Shown here piece after piece: positions 50,566-61,613 of a stretch of DNA of 64,000 nucleotides; the first letter of the stretch is position 1, and every line of letters begins with the position of its first letter. The stretch covers positions 248,001 to 312,000 of the forward strand of contig JACKCN010000003.1 of the NCBI GenBank assembly GCA_020634015.1, read 5' to 3'. The translations under genes and the position numbers were made by a program. The notes beneath the pieces were generated by a model. It searched no databases. It was not told where the DNA came from and worked only from the letters and a program-made list of their open reading frames with translations. The stretch is from Candidatus Delongbacteria bacterium (lineage in GTDB: Bacteria > CAIWAD01).

Positions 50566-51567
50566 TTGCAGCCTCAAGCGGGAATTCTGCTCGAGCTGAT
50601 CAAGATTCGCGTGACGGCCGCAGTCGCTCTGACTGCGGCCTTCGGCTTTTTATTGGCCGAGCCTCAGCTTTCCATGGCGGTGCCGGGCGTGTTTCTTGGT
50701 CTGTGGTTGCAGGCGGCCGGAAGTGCCAGCCTGAATCACTGGCAGGAACGCCACACCGATGCTCTGATGGAGCGCACGAGGAGTCGCCCCCTGCCCACTG
50801 GCCGGATCCGCAGCACCACCGTGCTGGCCATCGGGTTGAATCTGCTGGTGCTGGGCTCCCTGCTGCTGTTTCTGGGCTGGGGGGCGCCGCCGGCATTGGC
50901 GGGTCTGGCCTCCTTCGTCTGTTACAACCTGCTGTATACACCGCTCAAGACCCGCAGTCACCTGGCCGTGCTTCCCGGAAGTCTCAGCGGGGCCATTCCG
51001 CCCTTCGTGGGATGGTTGGCGGCTGGGGGGCGCCTGGATGATCCGCTGATCTGGTTCGTGGCGGCATTCCTTTTCATCTGGCAGTTTCCCCACTTCTGGA
51101 TCCTGTTGCTGCTGATCGGCGAGGAGTATCACCGGGCGGGCCTGCGCACGCTGGCCAGCCATCTGGGTCAGTTGCAGCTCAGGCGTCTGAGCCGCAATTG
51201 GGTCTTCCTGCTGGTGCTTGCGGGCCTCAGTTTCATGGCGCCGCGATTCGGGCTGGGACCCTGGCTGAGAGGCTTGCTGGCCATCGGTTCACTGGGCTTG
51301 CTGCTCACCGGAGCCCTGATCATGGGCAAGGAACAGCCGCGCAACCGGGTGCGCCGCCTGTTCCTCTGGGTCAATGCCTACACCCTGCTGGTGCTGCTCT
51401 GCCTCACACTGGCTGGGTTCGTATCACGGGACGAACCCATCGGGGCAGCACGGCCAGACGACATCCGGACGGATCTGCGGGAGGTGAGTCCCGATCCCGC
51501 TGCCGGGAATCCAGGATCCAGAGGTACCCATGGCACACATGTCGCCCACCACACCCTTCTGGCTTGA
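50566..51567 (+). CDS. ctaB: Protohaem IX farnesyltransferase
   Basis: 333 residues from a TTG start without a strong ribosome site, three bases after the previous stop. UbiA-superfamily motifs are NHWQERHTDALMERTRSRPL and, in the second half, FIWQFPHFW with the YHRAGL segment of haem O synthases. The first motif has Glu where Asp is usual. It joins a farnesyl chain to haem b to form haem o, the precursor of haem a for CtaD. The last 35 residues are a polar extension that overlaps the next gene by 38 bases. No ctaA is in the window. Confidence 0.9.
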   Translation: MQPQAGILLELIKIRVTAAVALTAAFGFLLAEPQLSMAVPGVFLGLWLQAAGSASLNHWQERHTDALMERTRSRPLPTGRIRSTTVLAIGLNLLVLGSLLLFLGWGAPPALAGLASFVCYNLLYTPLKTRSHLAVLPGSLSGAIPPFVGWLAAGGRLDDPLIWFVAAFLFIWQFPHFWILLLLIGEEYHRAGLRTLASHLGQLQLRRLSRNWVFLLVLAGLSFMAPRFGLGPWLRGLLAIGSLGLLLTGALIMGKEQPRNRVRRLFLWVNAYTLLVLLCLTLAGFVSRDEPIGAARPDDIRTDLREVSPDPAAGNPGSRGTHGTHVAHHTLLA

Positions 51568-52696
51568 AGGCATTCAGCGGCCCTGCCTGCTGCTGGACGA
51601 GCGTCGCCTGCAGGCCAACATCCAGAACATGCTCGACCGGTCGCGTGGCTGGCAGCGTCCGCTGAGACCGCACGTCAAGACACACCAGAGTCCAGCGCTC
51701 GCCGCCAGGTTCCGCGAAGCGGGTGTCCAGGGCATCACGGTGTCCTCGCTGGACATGGCCAGGCTCTTCCTGGAGGCCGGCTGGAGCGATCAAACGCTGG
51801 CCCTGCCGCTCAATCCCACCTGGCTGCCGTCCCTTGCCGAACTGAACACGCATGCTTCCATCGCGGCCCTGGTGGCCGATCCAGGGGTGCTGCAGGACCT
51901 GCACGGGCTGCCGACCAGCGCGCGGATTCCGCTCTGGGTGGAAGTGGATACGGGTCATGGGCGCTCGGGCATTCCCTGGAATCAACCTGAGGAACTGGTG
52001 GCGCTGGTCCGGGAGCTGCGGCGTATGCCCGCTTGCCGGTTCAAGGGTCTGCTGACCCATGCGGGCGACAGTTATGCCGCACGCGGACCCGTCCAGGTTC
52101 AGGCCGTGGCCAGCAGGGTGGGCGAGCGCATGCTGAACTGCCGAGCGGCATTGGAGGCGGCCGGAATCGGGCCCGTTGCGCTGTCATTCGGTGACACGCC
52201 CTGTTGCCAACTGGCCAGCGGCCTTGAGGTGTATGACGAACTGCGTCCGGGCAACTTCGTCTTTCACGATTTGATGCAGCTTCAGATTGGGGCCTGCGGC
52301 GAAGAAGGGCTGGCGCTTGCGGTACTCTGTCCCGTGTTGAACGTGCGCCCCGACCTGGGGCAGGCGGTTCTGCACGGAGGCGCTGTGCATCTGAGCCGTG
52401 AAGCGATCCGGATTGCAGAAACCGATGCAACCGGTCAGAGGGACGAGCCACGCGACTGTTTCGGCCAGGTGGTGGCATTGACGGCCCGGGGGCTGGGCGA
52501 GCGCATGGCGGATACCTGTGTGACGCGCATTTCCCAGGAGCACGGAATGCTCAGCGCCCCCGCATCCTTCCTGAAAGATTTGCGGCCCGGACACGTGCTG
52601 GCGATCCTGCCGACGCACTCCTGTCTGGCGGCCGATCTCCATCGGGAGTACAGACTGCCCGACAGCTCACGCATCGAGAAATCCTGCTGTCTCTGA
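51530..52696 (+). CDS. D-threonine aldolase-like PLP enzyme
   Basis: 388 residues; ATG at 51530 with AGAGGT 5 bases before. The alanine-racemase-type barrel has the PLP Lys in RPHVKTHQSP near residue 50. The C-terminal beta domain has the metal-binding HSC in PTHSCLAADLH near 363, as in metal-activated D-threonine aldolases and D-serine dehydratases. Such enzymes cleave D-3-hydroxy amino acids to glycine and an aldehyde, or dehydrate D-Ser. It overlaps the ctaB end and is probably co-transcribed, although no link to respiration is known. Confidence 0.85.
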   Translation: MAHMSPTTPFWLEGIQRPCLLLDERRLQANIQNMLDRSRGWQRPLRPHVKTHQSPALAARFREAGVQGITVSSLDMARLFLEAGWSDQTLALPLNPTWLPSLAELNTHASIAALVADPGVLQDLHGLPTSARIPLWVEVDTGHGRSGIPWNQPEELVALVRELRRMPACRFKGLLTHAGDSYAARGPVQVQAVASRVGERMLNCRAALEAAGIGPVALSFGDTPCCQLASGLEVYDELRPGNFVFHDLMQLQIGACGEEGLALAVLCPVLNVRPDLGQAVLHGGAVHLSREAIRIAETDATGQRDEPRDCFGQVVALTARGLGERMADTCVTRISQEHGMLSAPASFLKDLRPGHVLAILPTHSCLAADLHREYRLPDSSRIEKSCCL

Positions 52697-53010
52697 GATC
52701 GGCCACCCCGAGTCCCAGAAGCGTTTCACGCACCAACCCCCGCCGCGGGGCTGCCGGTGTTCTTGTCCTGGGCACTGTCTGACGCCGTTTCCGGTGCGGA
52801 GCGCCGTCTGGAGCTTGGCGGGAGTCATCGCCTCTCCCGGGCAGTGAGCGCCTCGCGGGAGGCCGGCAAGTTCGCGGGCGACCGTTTCAGCTGGACGTCG
52901 GAAATCGTGCGCCACCCATTGCACCAGGCTGCTGCGTGCAGGTCGGCCGATCCTGACCCCGGGCCATACCTGGCGGAAGCGGACGGGCACGTCCACGTCC
53001 GCCGGCCCGA
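52697..53010. other. 314-base gap between convergent genes
   Basis: It lies between the D-threonine aldolase-like gene and acs, which converge. One open frame crosses it but has no ribosome site or recognisable product. I see no clear terminator with a T-tract. Confidence 0.4.
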
Positions 53011-54978
<1,968 letters not shown>

Positions 54979-55179
54979 GTGGGTCTCCTGCTGCTGCGTC
55001 GTGAGGGCCGAAACCTGTGTGCGGGCGTGGAATTCCGAACCCGTCAAAGCTGCAGGTCTCGCGCTGGAAACGCAAGGAAAAGGCCCGCCCCCTTCGCTTT
55101 CCTTTTGACTGTCCCAGCCCCCTCCTACCTTCGCCTCCGTACGACGACGCCATCCAACCAACCAAGTCTGGAGTCACGC

Positions 55180-55650
55180 ATGAGCATCGCAAGCTGTCGC
55201 AACACCCTGGATACCCTGGGCAAGTTCTTCAACCGGTCTCTGGAAGCCTTCGACGAAAGCGATTCGGGCTTCGCTCCCTTTCCGGGCATGTTCAGCGTGG
55301 CCCAGCAGGTGGCGCACAGCGCCCAGACCATCGACTGGTTCCTGGTGGGCGCGTTTGATCCCAAGGGCATGAAGGAAGACTGGGAAGACCAGGAACTGAA
55401 AGTGCGTGCCGTGACCAGTCTGGCCAAGGCGAAAGCCTGGCACGACGAGGCCATCCAGCGCGTGCAGGAGAAGTTGTCCAATACCAGCGAGGCCGACTGG
55501 ATGGCCCCCATCGCCGAAAAGTCGATCATGGGTGGCGCTCCGCGTGCATCCATCTTCGAAGCGATCCTGGACCATGCGGCCCACCATCGTGGCTCGCTGG
55601 CCGTATACGCCCGTTGTGCGGGCAAGACACCCGTGATGCCCTACATGTGA
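55180..55650 (+). CDS. DinB-family protein
   Basis: 156 residues from the ATG at 55180, with GGAG 6 bases before. The open frame continues upstream for 1.9 kb antisense to acs, but that part is not coding. The four-helix DinB fold has its metal-binding His residues in QQVAHSAQTIDWF near residue 45 and in DHAAHHRGSL near 137-141. Members are thiol transferases or damage-inducible hydrolases of uncertain substrate. It is followed by a vWA gene 73 bases on. Confidence 0.88.
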   Translation: MSIASCRNTLDTLGKFFNRSLEAFDESDSGFAPFPGMFSVAQQVAHSAQTIDWFLVGAFDPKGMKEDWEDQELKVRAVTSLAKAKAWHDEAIQRVQEKLSNTSEADWMAPIAEKSIMGGAPRASIFEAILDHAAHHRGSLAVYARCAGKTPVMPYM

Positions 55651-55723
55651 TCCGCGGCTCCGGCAATTGCCGTCGAGCGCGCAAGCATGCAGCAGGCATC
55701 CAGCAACACCCTGGAGGTAGACC

Positions 55724-56359
55724 ATGAGAGAGGACCTGACCCACATCACCGTGATTCTGGATCGCACCGGATCGATGGAGGCCATCCGCAACGACACCAT
55801 CGGCGGCTTCAATGCCTTCCTCGATTCCCAGCGGAACACGGCCGGCCGGGCCAGCCTGACCCTGGTGCAGTTCGACAGCGAGGACCCCTTCGAGCGTGTG
55901 CATCACTTCCTGCCCCTGCCGCTGGTGCCCCGTCTGACCCGCGAGACCTTCGTGCCCCGGGGCGCCACTCCCCTGCTGGATGCCATGGGGCGCGGCATTC
56001 TCGATCTGGACGGCAGCCTGGAGGCTCTTGGCGCCGCCGAACGACCGGGCCGCATTGTCTTCGTGGTGGTGACCGACGGCGAGGAGAACAGCAGTCGCGA
56101 ATTCACCCACGCGCGCGTGAGGGCCCTGATCGAGGAACGCCGCGAATCGCACGGCTGGCAATTCGTGTTTCTCAGTGCCGACATGGCAGCCATCGCGGAT
56201 GCCCGTGCCACGGGTTTCATGGCCAGCAGCACCCTGGCCTTCAGCGCGGATTCCGCAGGCAGCCAGATGGCCTGGGGTGCTCTCTCCGACAGCCTCTCGG
56301 CCTACAGGGAGAATCGCCTCTCGGAAATGACGCTCGAGCCGCGTCCGGACAAGTCCTGA
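55724..56359 (+). CDS. von Willebrand factor A-domain protein
   Basis: 211 residues made up almost wholly of one vWA domain and without a signal peptide, so it is cytosolic. The MIDAS metal site is DRTGSM near residue 13, a variant of DxSxS with Thr at the second position. The Thr in PRGATPLLDAM and the Asp in VVVTDGEENS complete the site. Bacterial stand-alone vWA proteins often help metal insertion or toxin-like complexes; none of those partners is adjacent. GGAGG lies before the ATG. Confidence 0.88.
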   Translation: MREDLTHITVILDRTGSMEAIRNDTIGGFNAFLDSQRNTAGRASLTLVQFDSEDPFERVHHFLPLPLVPRLTRETFVPRGATPLLDAMGRGILDLDGSLEALGAAERPGRIVFVVVTDGEENSSREFTHARVRALIEERRESHGWQFVFLSADMAAIADARATGFMASSTLAFSADSAGSQMAWGALSDSLSAYRENRLSEMTLEPRPDKS

Positions 56360-56405
56360 GTCAGCCGCGGACGCTGCACGGAACACGCAGTGTCAGGGAG
56401 TTCTC

Positions 56406-56936
56406 ATGCTGAGGCTTGAACCCCATCCGTCACAGACCCGTCTGCCGGACCTGGATCTCCAGGTCCGGCTTTCGCGCTCGGCTGGAATCCTGTCGCTGTC
56501 CTTTCACCTGCGTGATCCACAGGCAGAGGTGCTGCTTCCCGACATCGCGGAGCACCCGGAGCGTCGTGACGGTCTCTGGCGGACCACCTGCTTCGAGCTC
56601 TTCCTTGCCCAGCCGGGTCACTCTTCTTACCACGAATTGAATCTCTCACCAGCGGGACACTGGAACCTGCTGCACTTCCGGGAGACGCGTCAGACGGCCG
56701 ATTCCGGGTGGACTCCGCAGGAGCTGGCGTTCCAGTTCATCCGTCGTGCCAATGGCGGTGAGTTGACGGCGGAATTGCCGCTGGAACCTCTGGGACTTGC
56801 GGACGGACCCCTGCGACTGGGTGTGTGCGCCGTGCTGGATACGGCGGGCTCAGGGCCCACTCATTGGGCGCTCGTGCATCCAATGCCACACCCGGATTTC
56901 CACGATCCTCGCGGGTTCGTGCTCAATATCACGTGA
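56406..56936 (+). CDS. DOMON-like domain protein
   Basis: 176 residues, no signal peptide. The sequence WRTTCFELFLAQPGHSSY, then ELNLSPAGHWNLL, and the end DPRGFVLNIT match the small cytosolic DOMON-like group, sometimes found near murB-type genes. DOMON folds bind haem or sugar; the ligand here is unknown. GGGAG precedes the ATG by 6 bases. The gene follows the vWA gene by 46 bases and may share its transcript. Confidence 0.8.
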   Translation: MLRLEPHPSQTRLPDLDLQVRLSRSAGILSLSFHLRDPQAEVLLPDIAEHPERRDGLWRTTCFELFLAQPGHSSYHELNLSPAGHWNLLHFRETRQTADSGWTPQELAFQFIRRANGGELTAELPLEPLGLADGPLRLGVCAVLDTAGSGPTHWALVHPMPHPDFHDPRGFVLNIT

Positions 56937-57220
56937 CTGAGTGAATTGTACCATGTGGGGAGTGGGCGGGGTCACGGTACTGGAACGGCAGGAATGGAAG
57001 TGTCCGGGACCCGGGCACGGGGCACGCGCACGAGAGCACTGCCGGCCGTCCGCATGGCAAGCGGACGGACTTGCGTCCTGCCATGGAATCCGCCCTGGCC
57101 ATCGTGGTCGCAGGAGTGGAAGTCTGGCCGCGTGCCTTTCCAGGAACTCCTGTCACTTCATTCTCCGGTCGGGAAAACACAGCGCGATCTCTGGAAATCG
57201 CGCCGCGTGGTAGGTCCCGA

Positions 57221-57409
57221 TCAGAAGTTGTCCAGCTTGGCCTTCTGCACCGCGCGCCTGTCGCCGACATGCTGCTGCATGATGCCGAGCAGCAGCACGG
57301 TCGATCCCAGGACCCGCTGGTATTCGTTGTGTGTCAAATTTCCCCGGATCATCCTGGCCAGCCCCTTGAGCTGAGCCCACCTGCCCCCCCACTGATCCCG
57401 GTTCATCAT
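57221..57409 (-). CDS. CsbD-like stress protein
   Basis: 62 residues from the ATG at 57409 (a second ATG follows directly), with AGGA upstream. The start MNRDQWGGRWAQLKGLARM matches the CsbD/YjbJ pattern (Gly-x-Trp-x-Gln-Leu-Lys-Gly), and the length is right. The middle is more hydrophobic than usual. Family members are small, abundant proteins induced by general stress. The neighbours holin-like and YqjD-like are also stress-type genes. The open frame runs upstream to 57526 but that part looks non-coding. Confidence 0.65.
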   Translation of the reverse strand: MMNRDQWGGRWAQLKGLARMIRGNLTHNEYQRVLGSTVLLLGIMQQHVGDRRAVQKAKLDNF

Positions 57410-57482
57410 TTCCGTCCTGACTGCATTCTGCGCCACCATGTGTTCCGGTGCTGCAATCCGTGCAGGCCAATGGGCATCACGG

Positions 57483-57953
57483 TCATGGTGTGCTGCCTGA
57501 CTGTGCAAGGACCGTGTGCTCCGCAAGTCGCAGCTCCATCAGCGCCTGCAGGAAGGACAGAGTCGATTCGGCGCCCTGGTTCTCGTTCACACGATCAGGG
57601 TGCAGGCCCTCACGACAGCCACCGGTGGTGGGGTCATAGATCGGCAGTCCCAGGTCGTTGCGGCCAAGAAACCACTCGAAGGTGCGGCGGGCTTCCTTGC
57701 GCCAGCGTTCGTCTCCGCTGACCCGCCAAGCTTCAAGGCAGGCCGAGACCATGGTCTGCACGTCAATCGGCTGCTGGTCGAAGCGGGCACGCTCACCACC
57801 TCGCTGGTAGAACCCGTTGGAACCGATGGGCACGAAGTGACGGGCTTCGTTGTTGGCTCGCTGCAATCCCGTGATCCAGATCAGGGATTCCAGTCCGGCC
57901 TCCCTCATGGCCGCTTCGGGAATTCAGGAGCTGAATGTGAGCATCGCGCGTCA
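57483..57953 (-). pseudogene. 3' remnant of an alpha/alpha-barrel glycosidase-like gene
   Basis: An open frame of 141 residues (57483-57908) shows strongly conserved segments (HFVPIGSNGFYQRGG, ARFDQQPIDV, WFLGRNDLGLPIYDPTTGG, LHPDRVNENQGAEST). I recall these from the C-terminal part of longer barrel proteins that accompany group 4 glycosyltransferases. Reading upstream in the same frame, plausible continuation sequence (RAMLTFSS) is broken by TGA at 57924-57926 and again at 57951-57953. No intact N-terminal part is found up to the next gene. I therefore call it an eroded, probably non-functional fragment. A short functional protein starting at 57908 is less likely. Confidence 0.6.
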
Positions 57954-58098
57954 GCCCCGCATGCCCGCACTCACCGTGCTGGCCAGTGCGCCGGAAACGA
58001 AATGCTGAGCGTTCAGGCAGGGTGTGATGCAGCAACAGGAGTCAATGCCCTTCCCGACCAGATCGATTCGCACGTGCGAAAGATGGGCATGGCCGGCT

Positions 58099-58485
58099 TC
58101 AATCGCGTGGCACCTTCCCGGTGGCCTGGTCCATTCCACGCTTGGCTCCCGAGTACTTCAGCCAGGTTTTCTCCAGGCTGATCCAGCGCAGCACCAGAAT
58201 GGCGGTCAGGAGGTACAGTGCCCCCAGCGCAAGCATCACGATTGAGTTCGCCGGCACCGGCAGCAAGGCGTACAGTGCGAAGTGCACCAACACGAAGCCT
58301 GCCGTTGCCAGCACAACCATCAAGGCCGTGGCCAACCCGCTCAGAAAGAGCATGCGCAGGACACGCACACCGCGCACCACCTCGGCCGCCGCTTCGATGC
58401 GCAGCAGATCCAGCAGCACCGTGACGTAAGGCGTGAAGACGCTCTGCGACACACGGCTCAACACGGTGTAGAGGAGACGTCTCAA
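58099..58485 (-). CDS. Holin-like / YqjE-type small membrane protein
   Basis: 128 residues from a TTG that overlaps the previous stop (TTGA). Two hydrophobic helices near 45-70 and 80-105 (LATALMVVLATAGFVLVHF; IVMLALGALYLLTAILVL) flank short basic ends. This layout fits the DUF1469/holin_3_6 (YqjE) family, which in enterobacteria accompanies YqjD. The pairing with the DUF883 gene here is the same. The function is unknown; despite the name, it is not phage-linked here. Confidence 0.7.
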   Translation of the reverse strand: MRRLLYTVLSRVSQSVFTPYVTVLLDLLRIEAAAEVVRGVRVLRMLFLSGLATALMVVLATAGFVLVHFALYALLPVPANSIVMLALGALYLLTAILVLRWISLEKTWLKYSGAKRGMDQATGKVPRD

Positions 58486-58844
58486 CTTGCGTTCCGGTTG
58501 TTCGAACTCATCTTGAGCCCCATCAGGTAGCCACCCAGCAGCGAAATCACAGCCGCGCCGCCGAGGTAGGGCCAGGGATTGGTGTGAACATGCTCGTCCA
58601 CATTGCCCGCGGCTTCGCGAACTTTGGCCTGGCCCTGATTCCTGGCGTTGACCAGCGTCTCGATCTGATCCTTGAGTGTGCTGGTCAGGCGTTCGATCAC
58701 CGTGTACTCGGTGTCGGCCAGCGCGCTCTTCAGGTGCGAATAGCGGTTGTTCAACAGCTCACGCAGCTCGTCCTTCTTGTCCTTTGCCGCAGTATCCAGC
58801 AGTTTCAGGGCTTCCACGATCTTTTCGTTGCCAGTTGATTCCAT
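58482..58844 (-). CDS. YqjD/ElaB-type DUF883 membrane-anchored protein
   Basis: 120 residues from the ATG at 58844, with GAGGA 5 bases before; an in-frame start further up (58892) is less likely. A long amphipathic helix (about 10-85) ends in HTNPWPYLGGAAVISLLGG, the typical C-terminal tail anchor of ElaB/YqjD proteins. These associate with ribosomes at the inner membrane in stationary phase in E. coli. Its stop overlaps the holin-like start, so the two are co-translated. Confidence 0.85.
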   Translation of the reverse strand: MESTGNEKIVEALKLLDTAAKDKKDELRELLNNRYSHLKSALADTEYTVIERLTSTLKDQIETLVNARNQGQAKVREAAGNVDEHVHTNPWPYLGGAAVISLLGGYLMGLKMSSNNRNAS

Positions 58845-58967
58845 GATGTCCTCGTTTCCGTTGTTGTGTGGCCCACCGGACGGCAGGGTCATTGCCCCGC
58901 GCCGGTCCCTTGTATGACATGCCCAATCCGCGGAGACCCTTCGTCCCGCAGAACACGACTTCTCCAG

Positions 58968-60155
58968 CTATTTCAGACGGTATGTGATGCCGCCCAGGAT
59001 CACCCAGTCCCATTCCGCGTCCACGATGCCGTCATCGCGCCAGCGGAACTGCACTTCCGGATTGAAGGAGAGCTGGTTTTCCAGATAGAAGAGGAAGGTG
59101 CTGGACAGTGTGGCTTCCAGGTTGTTCTCCGCGTCGGTCGCGGTCGGAATGTCCATCCGGGCCGTGAGACTGTTGTACCAATCAATGCGGTTTGAGATCT
59201 CGTAATCCACGCGGAACAGATCCTCAAGGGTGTAGACCACATCACTGGACAGCACGGTCGAGAGAGCCGTGCTGTTGGTGATCTGCAGGTCCATGCCTAT
59301 CGGCCGGTGCCAGTCGAGGCGCGCCGTGAGGGTGGGGTCACCACTGGAACCGTCATAATCCGAGATGCGCGCACCGACGCCTGCCCGTGCCTTCCAACCG
59401 TGCCAGCGCTGGGCCGAGGGCTCCACCAGAACTTCCTGGATGCGCAACACACCCATGGCACCCAGGGACGAGGTGGCCATCACACCGGCATCCACGAGGA
59501 TGTTTTCCATTTCGGCGTACCAGTACTTGCGGTATTCCACGGGGCCGTACTGGCTGCGGAACTCGTCTTCGCGGTCGATGATCGCGGCCAGGCTCAGCAG
59601 GGCGGCATCGGGCATTCCACGCGTGGTGATGCCGTACTTCACGAAGTCCTCATCCATGCGAACGGCCTGTTTCAACACGGTGGCGTTGATCGTGCGCCCG
59701 AAACCCATGCCCGCTTCAACATCGACACGAGGATCATCTGCCTTGTCTTCGAAAGCCAGCTTGCGATAGTCCACGGCGGCGGCACCGTAGACAAAGAACT
59801 TCTCGTCGTTGCGCAGGTACTTGTCCAGGGTGGTGGCCACGTTGACATCCCAGGCGTTTTCGGCCGAGGCTCCGTCCGCGGTGGCCCGGTTGGTGCTGGC
59901 GCTGGCACCGGCCGTCACGTCATAACTGAAGGGCAGGGAGCGCAGTGCCAGCCAGTAACTGCCTGAGCCGCCGAAGTTGTAGCCGACCTGGGTCGTGTCC
60001 GTTGAGTTGCCGTCGGCGTTGAAAGTGCCGTTCACATAGGCCTGTTGTGTGGTACTCGTGGGAAAGGTGTAGTCGGTCAGGGAGATGGCATGGGCGATGG
60101 ATGCCAATCCCCCGACGACTGCAAGACCCATGACCAAACGATTGCTGTACGTCAT
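58968..60155 (-). CDS. Predicted outer-membrane beta-barrel protein, unknown
   Basis: 395 residues from the ATG at 60155, with AGG about 9 bases upstream; the in-frame start at 60254 would bury the signal peptide. Cleavage is likely after AHA (about residue 23). Many alternating strands follow with aromatic girdles (YWLALRSLPFSYDV, RKYWYAEMENIL, LFRVDYEISNRIDWYNSL). The chain ends with ILGGITYRLK. It resembles DUF481-like or porin-like barrels but no family is certain. It lies upstream of the YqjD-like pair on the same strand with a 123-base gap. Confidence 0.65.
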   Translation of the reverse strand: MTYSNRLVMGLAVVGGLASIAHAISLTDYTFPTSTTQQAYVNGTFNADGNSTDTTQVGYNFGGSGSYWLALRSLPFSYDVTAGASASTNRATADGASAENAWDVNVATTLDKYLRNDEKFFVYGAAAVDYRKLAFEDKADDPRVDVEAGMGFGRTINATVLKQAVRMDEDFVKYGITTRGMPDAALLSLAAIIDREDEFRSQYGPVEYRKYWYAEMENILVDAGVMATSSLGAMGVLRIQEVLVEPSAQRWHGWKARAGVGARISDYDGSSGDPTLTARLDWHRPIGMDLQITNSTALSTVLSSDVVYTLEDLFRVDYEISNRIDWYNSLTARMDIPTATDAENNLEATLSSTFLFYLENQLSFNPEVQFRWRDDGIVDAEWDWVILGGITYRLK

Positions 60156-60827
60156 GATGTTGCCTGTCAATTTGCGGCACGGTGTGCCATTCGGTAGTGA
60201 GTGTGACTGAGTCGAGTTCGAAGTGTCGCATGGCATCCGGGAAGGCCGCATCACAATGGCTCCTTCCTCTGCATGGTTGAGCTGGTACCCGGCGGCCCCG
60301 GCCCTTCACGGCACGGATCAACAGTGCGATGAGGGCCCTCACCCGCCAACGCCTCCTGGCGGGACAGGAAAGTGGGCTACCGAGTGCCAGGGCGGAGACG
60401 GGACAGGTCGTCTCATACGGGAATACATGCAGGATTCAGGCCATCTCTTCAACATGAACAGAATCAAGGCCATAGGCGGGGATCGCAGTGAATTGCCAAG
60501 AAAGTTCAATCAAAATGGGCCATCTCACCCATCATTTCGATTGATCGAATGAATCCATGGACTGGCGGATCCGCGAATCCGGGCTCCGTCCAAGCTGGGC
60601 TGTGGGCAAAGGCAGATCGCGTTCAGGGGGCAGCCGGGTGGGGGTTCCTTCAGGGATGGTGAAGGGGGAGCCGCCAATCAGTCCGGGACAGCAAAGGTCA
60701 AGGAAGCTTCCAGCAGCAGCGCCCTGTTGAGGCCAACCTGTGCTGGCGAGGCTTGAGAGCAGCGCGATCAATGATTGCCTGCCCGGATATGCAGCGGAAC
60801 TTGCGGGGGAGCTGAGTGGAGTGGAAC
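60156..60827. other. 672-base stretch without a convincing gene
   Basis: Short frames occur, but none has a ribosome site, known domain or consistent codon use. The part near 60156-60260 must hold the promoter of the barrel gene. The part near 60550-60827 follows the ABC-2 operon. No tRNA, repeat or clear terminator was seen. Confidence 0.45.
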
Positions 60828-61613
60828 TCAGGACGAGGCCGAGCTGTAGGCCCGCATGCCCCTGTTCCACAGCCAGAGCAGGAACAGGAAGGCCAGCAGG
60901 GTGACTCCGCTGATGTGCAACAGCAGGCGCAGGGTGAGGCCTTCGAAGAGAACCCGGGTGGGAAAGCTCACGATCAGCGAGAAGGGCAGGGCGGTCACAA
61001 GCAGGCGACGCACATAGCCGCTGAAGATTCTGTCGGGCCGCTCGGCATAGCTCTGCAGCGTGAAGAAGATGTCTCCCAGGCCCCGGTTGCTGTGCAGCCA
61101 GAAGACGGGTATCAGGAAACAGATGTGCAGGATGTAGTACAGCAGGCTGCCGTTGATCACCCCCAGCAGAAAGAGGATCACCGGAACGGTGCCCAGCGTG
61201 CCTGGATAGCTGCTCAGCGCCCAGGCCAGCAGGCCCGCGGCGATGATCAGGTTCACGAAACTGTTGGCCGCGAAATCCCGCAGACTCAGGAAATACAGCG
61301 AACTGATCGGGCGCAGCAGATAATAGTCCAGATCGCCCTTGTTGATGAGGATGGGCAGCCACCAGAGGTTGTTGGCGAACACGGTCATGTGAATCGCATC
61401 GATCAGGAAGAAACCGCAGATGAACACCAGCGACTGCTCGAAACTCCAGCCTCCCAGAAACCCGGTCTGCGTGTAGAGCACACGAAAGAAGATGATCTGC
61501 ACCGCGTAGAAGGTGCAGTCCATCACGATGCGAAACCAGAAATCCAGCCGGAACTCCATCGCGCGGCTGAATGAGAATCGCAGAAAGTACAGGTACAGGC
61601 GCAGGTATCGCAT
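60828..61613 (-). CDS. ABC-2 family transporter permease
   Basis: 261 residues from the ATG at 61613; earlier in-frame starts lie in the preceding gene. Six helices and the start RYLRLYLYFLRFSFSRAMEF, then NKGDLDYYLLRPISSLYF, mark the ABC-2 permease group (PF06182 type). It overlaps the previous stop by one base (TGATG). With its sister permease and the ATPase it forms an exporter for an unknown substrate, as in bacitracin- or lipid-type efflux systems. Confidence 0.85.
   Translation of the reverse strand: MRYLRLYLYFLRFSFSRAMEFRLDFWFRIVMDCTFYAVQIIFFRVLYTQTGFLGGWSFEQSLVFICGFFLIDAIHMTVFANNLWWLPILINKGDLDYYLLRPISSLYFLSLRDFAANSFVNLIIAAGLLAWALSSYPGTLGTVPVILFLLGVINGSLLYYILHICFLIPVFWLHSNRGLGDIFFTLQSYAERPDRIFSGYVRRLLVTALPFSLIVSFPTRVLFEGLTLRLLLHISGVTLLAFLFLLWLWNRGMRAYSSASS

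Noticed and set aside
58099..58485. Holin-like gene as evidence of a prophage
   Set aside because: It is paired with a YqjD/DUF883 gene as in ordinary chromosomes and no other phage gene is present.
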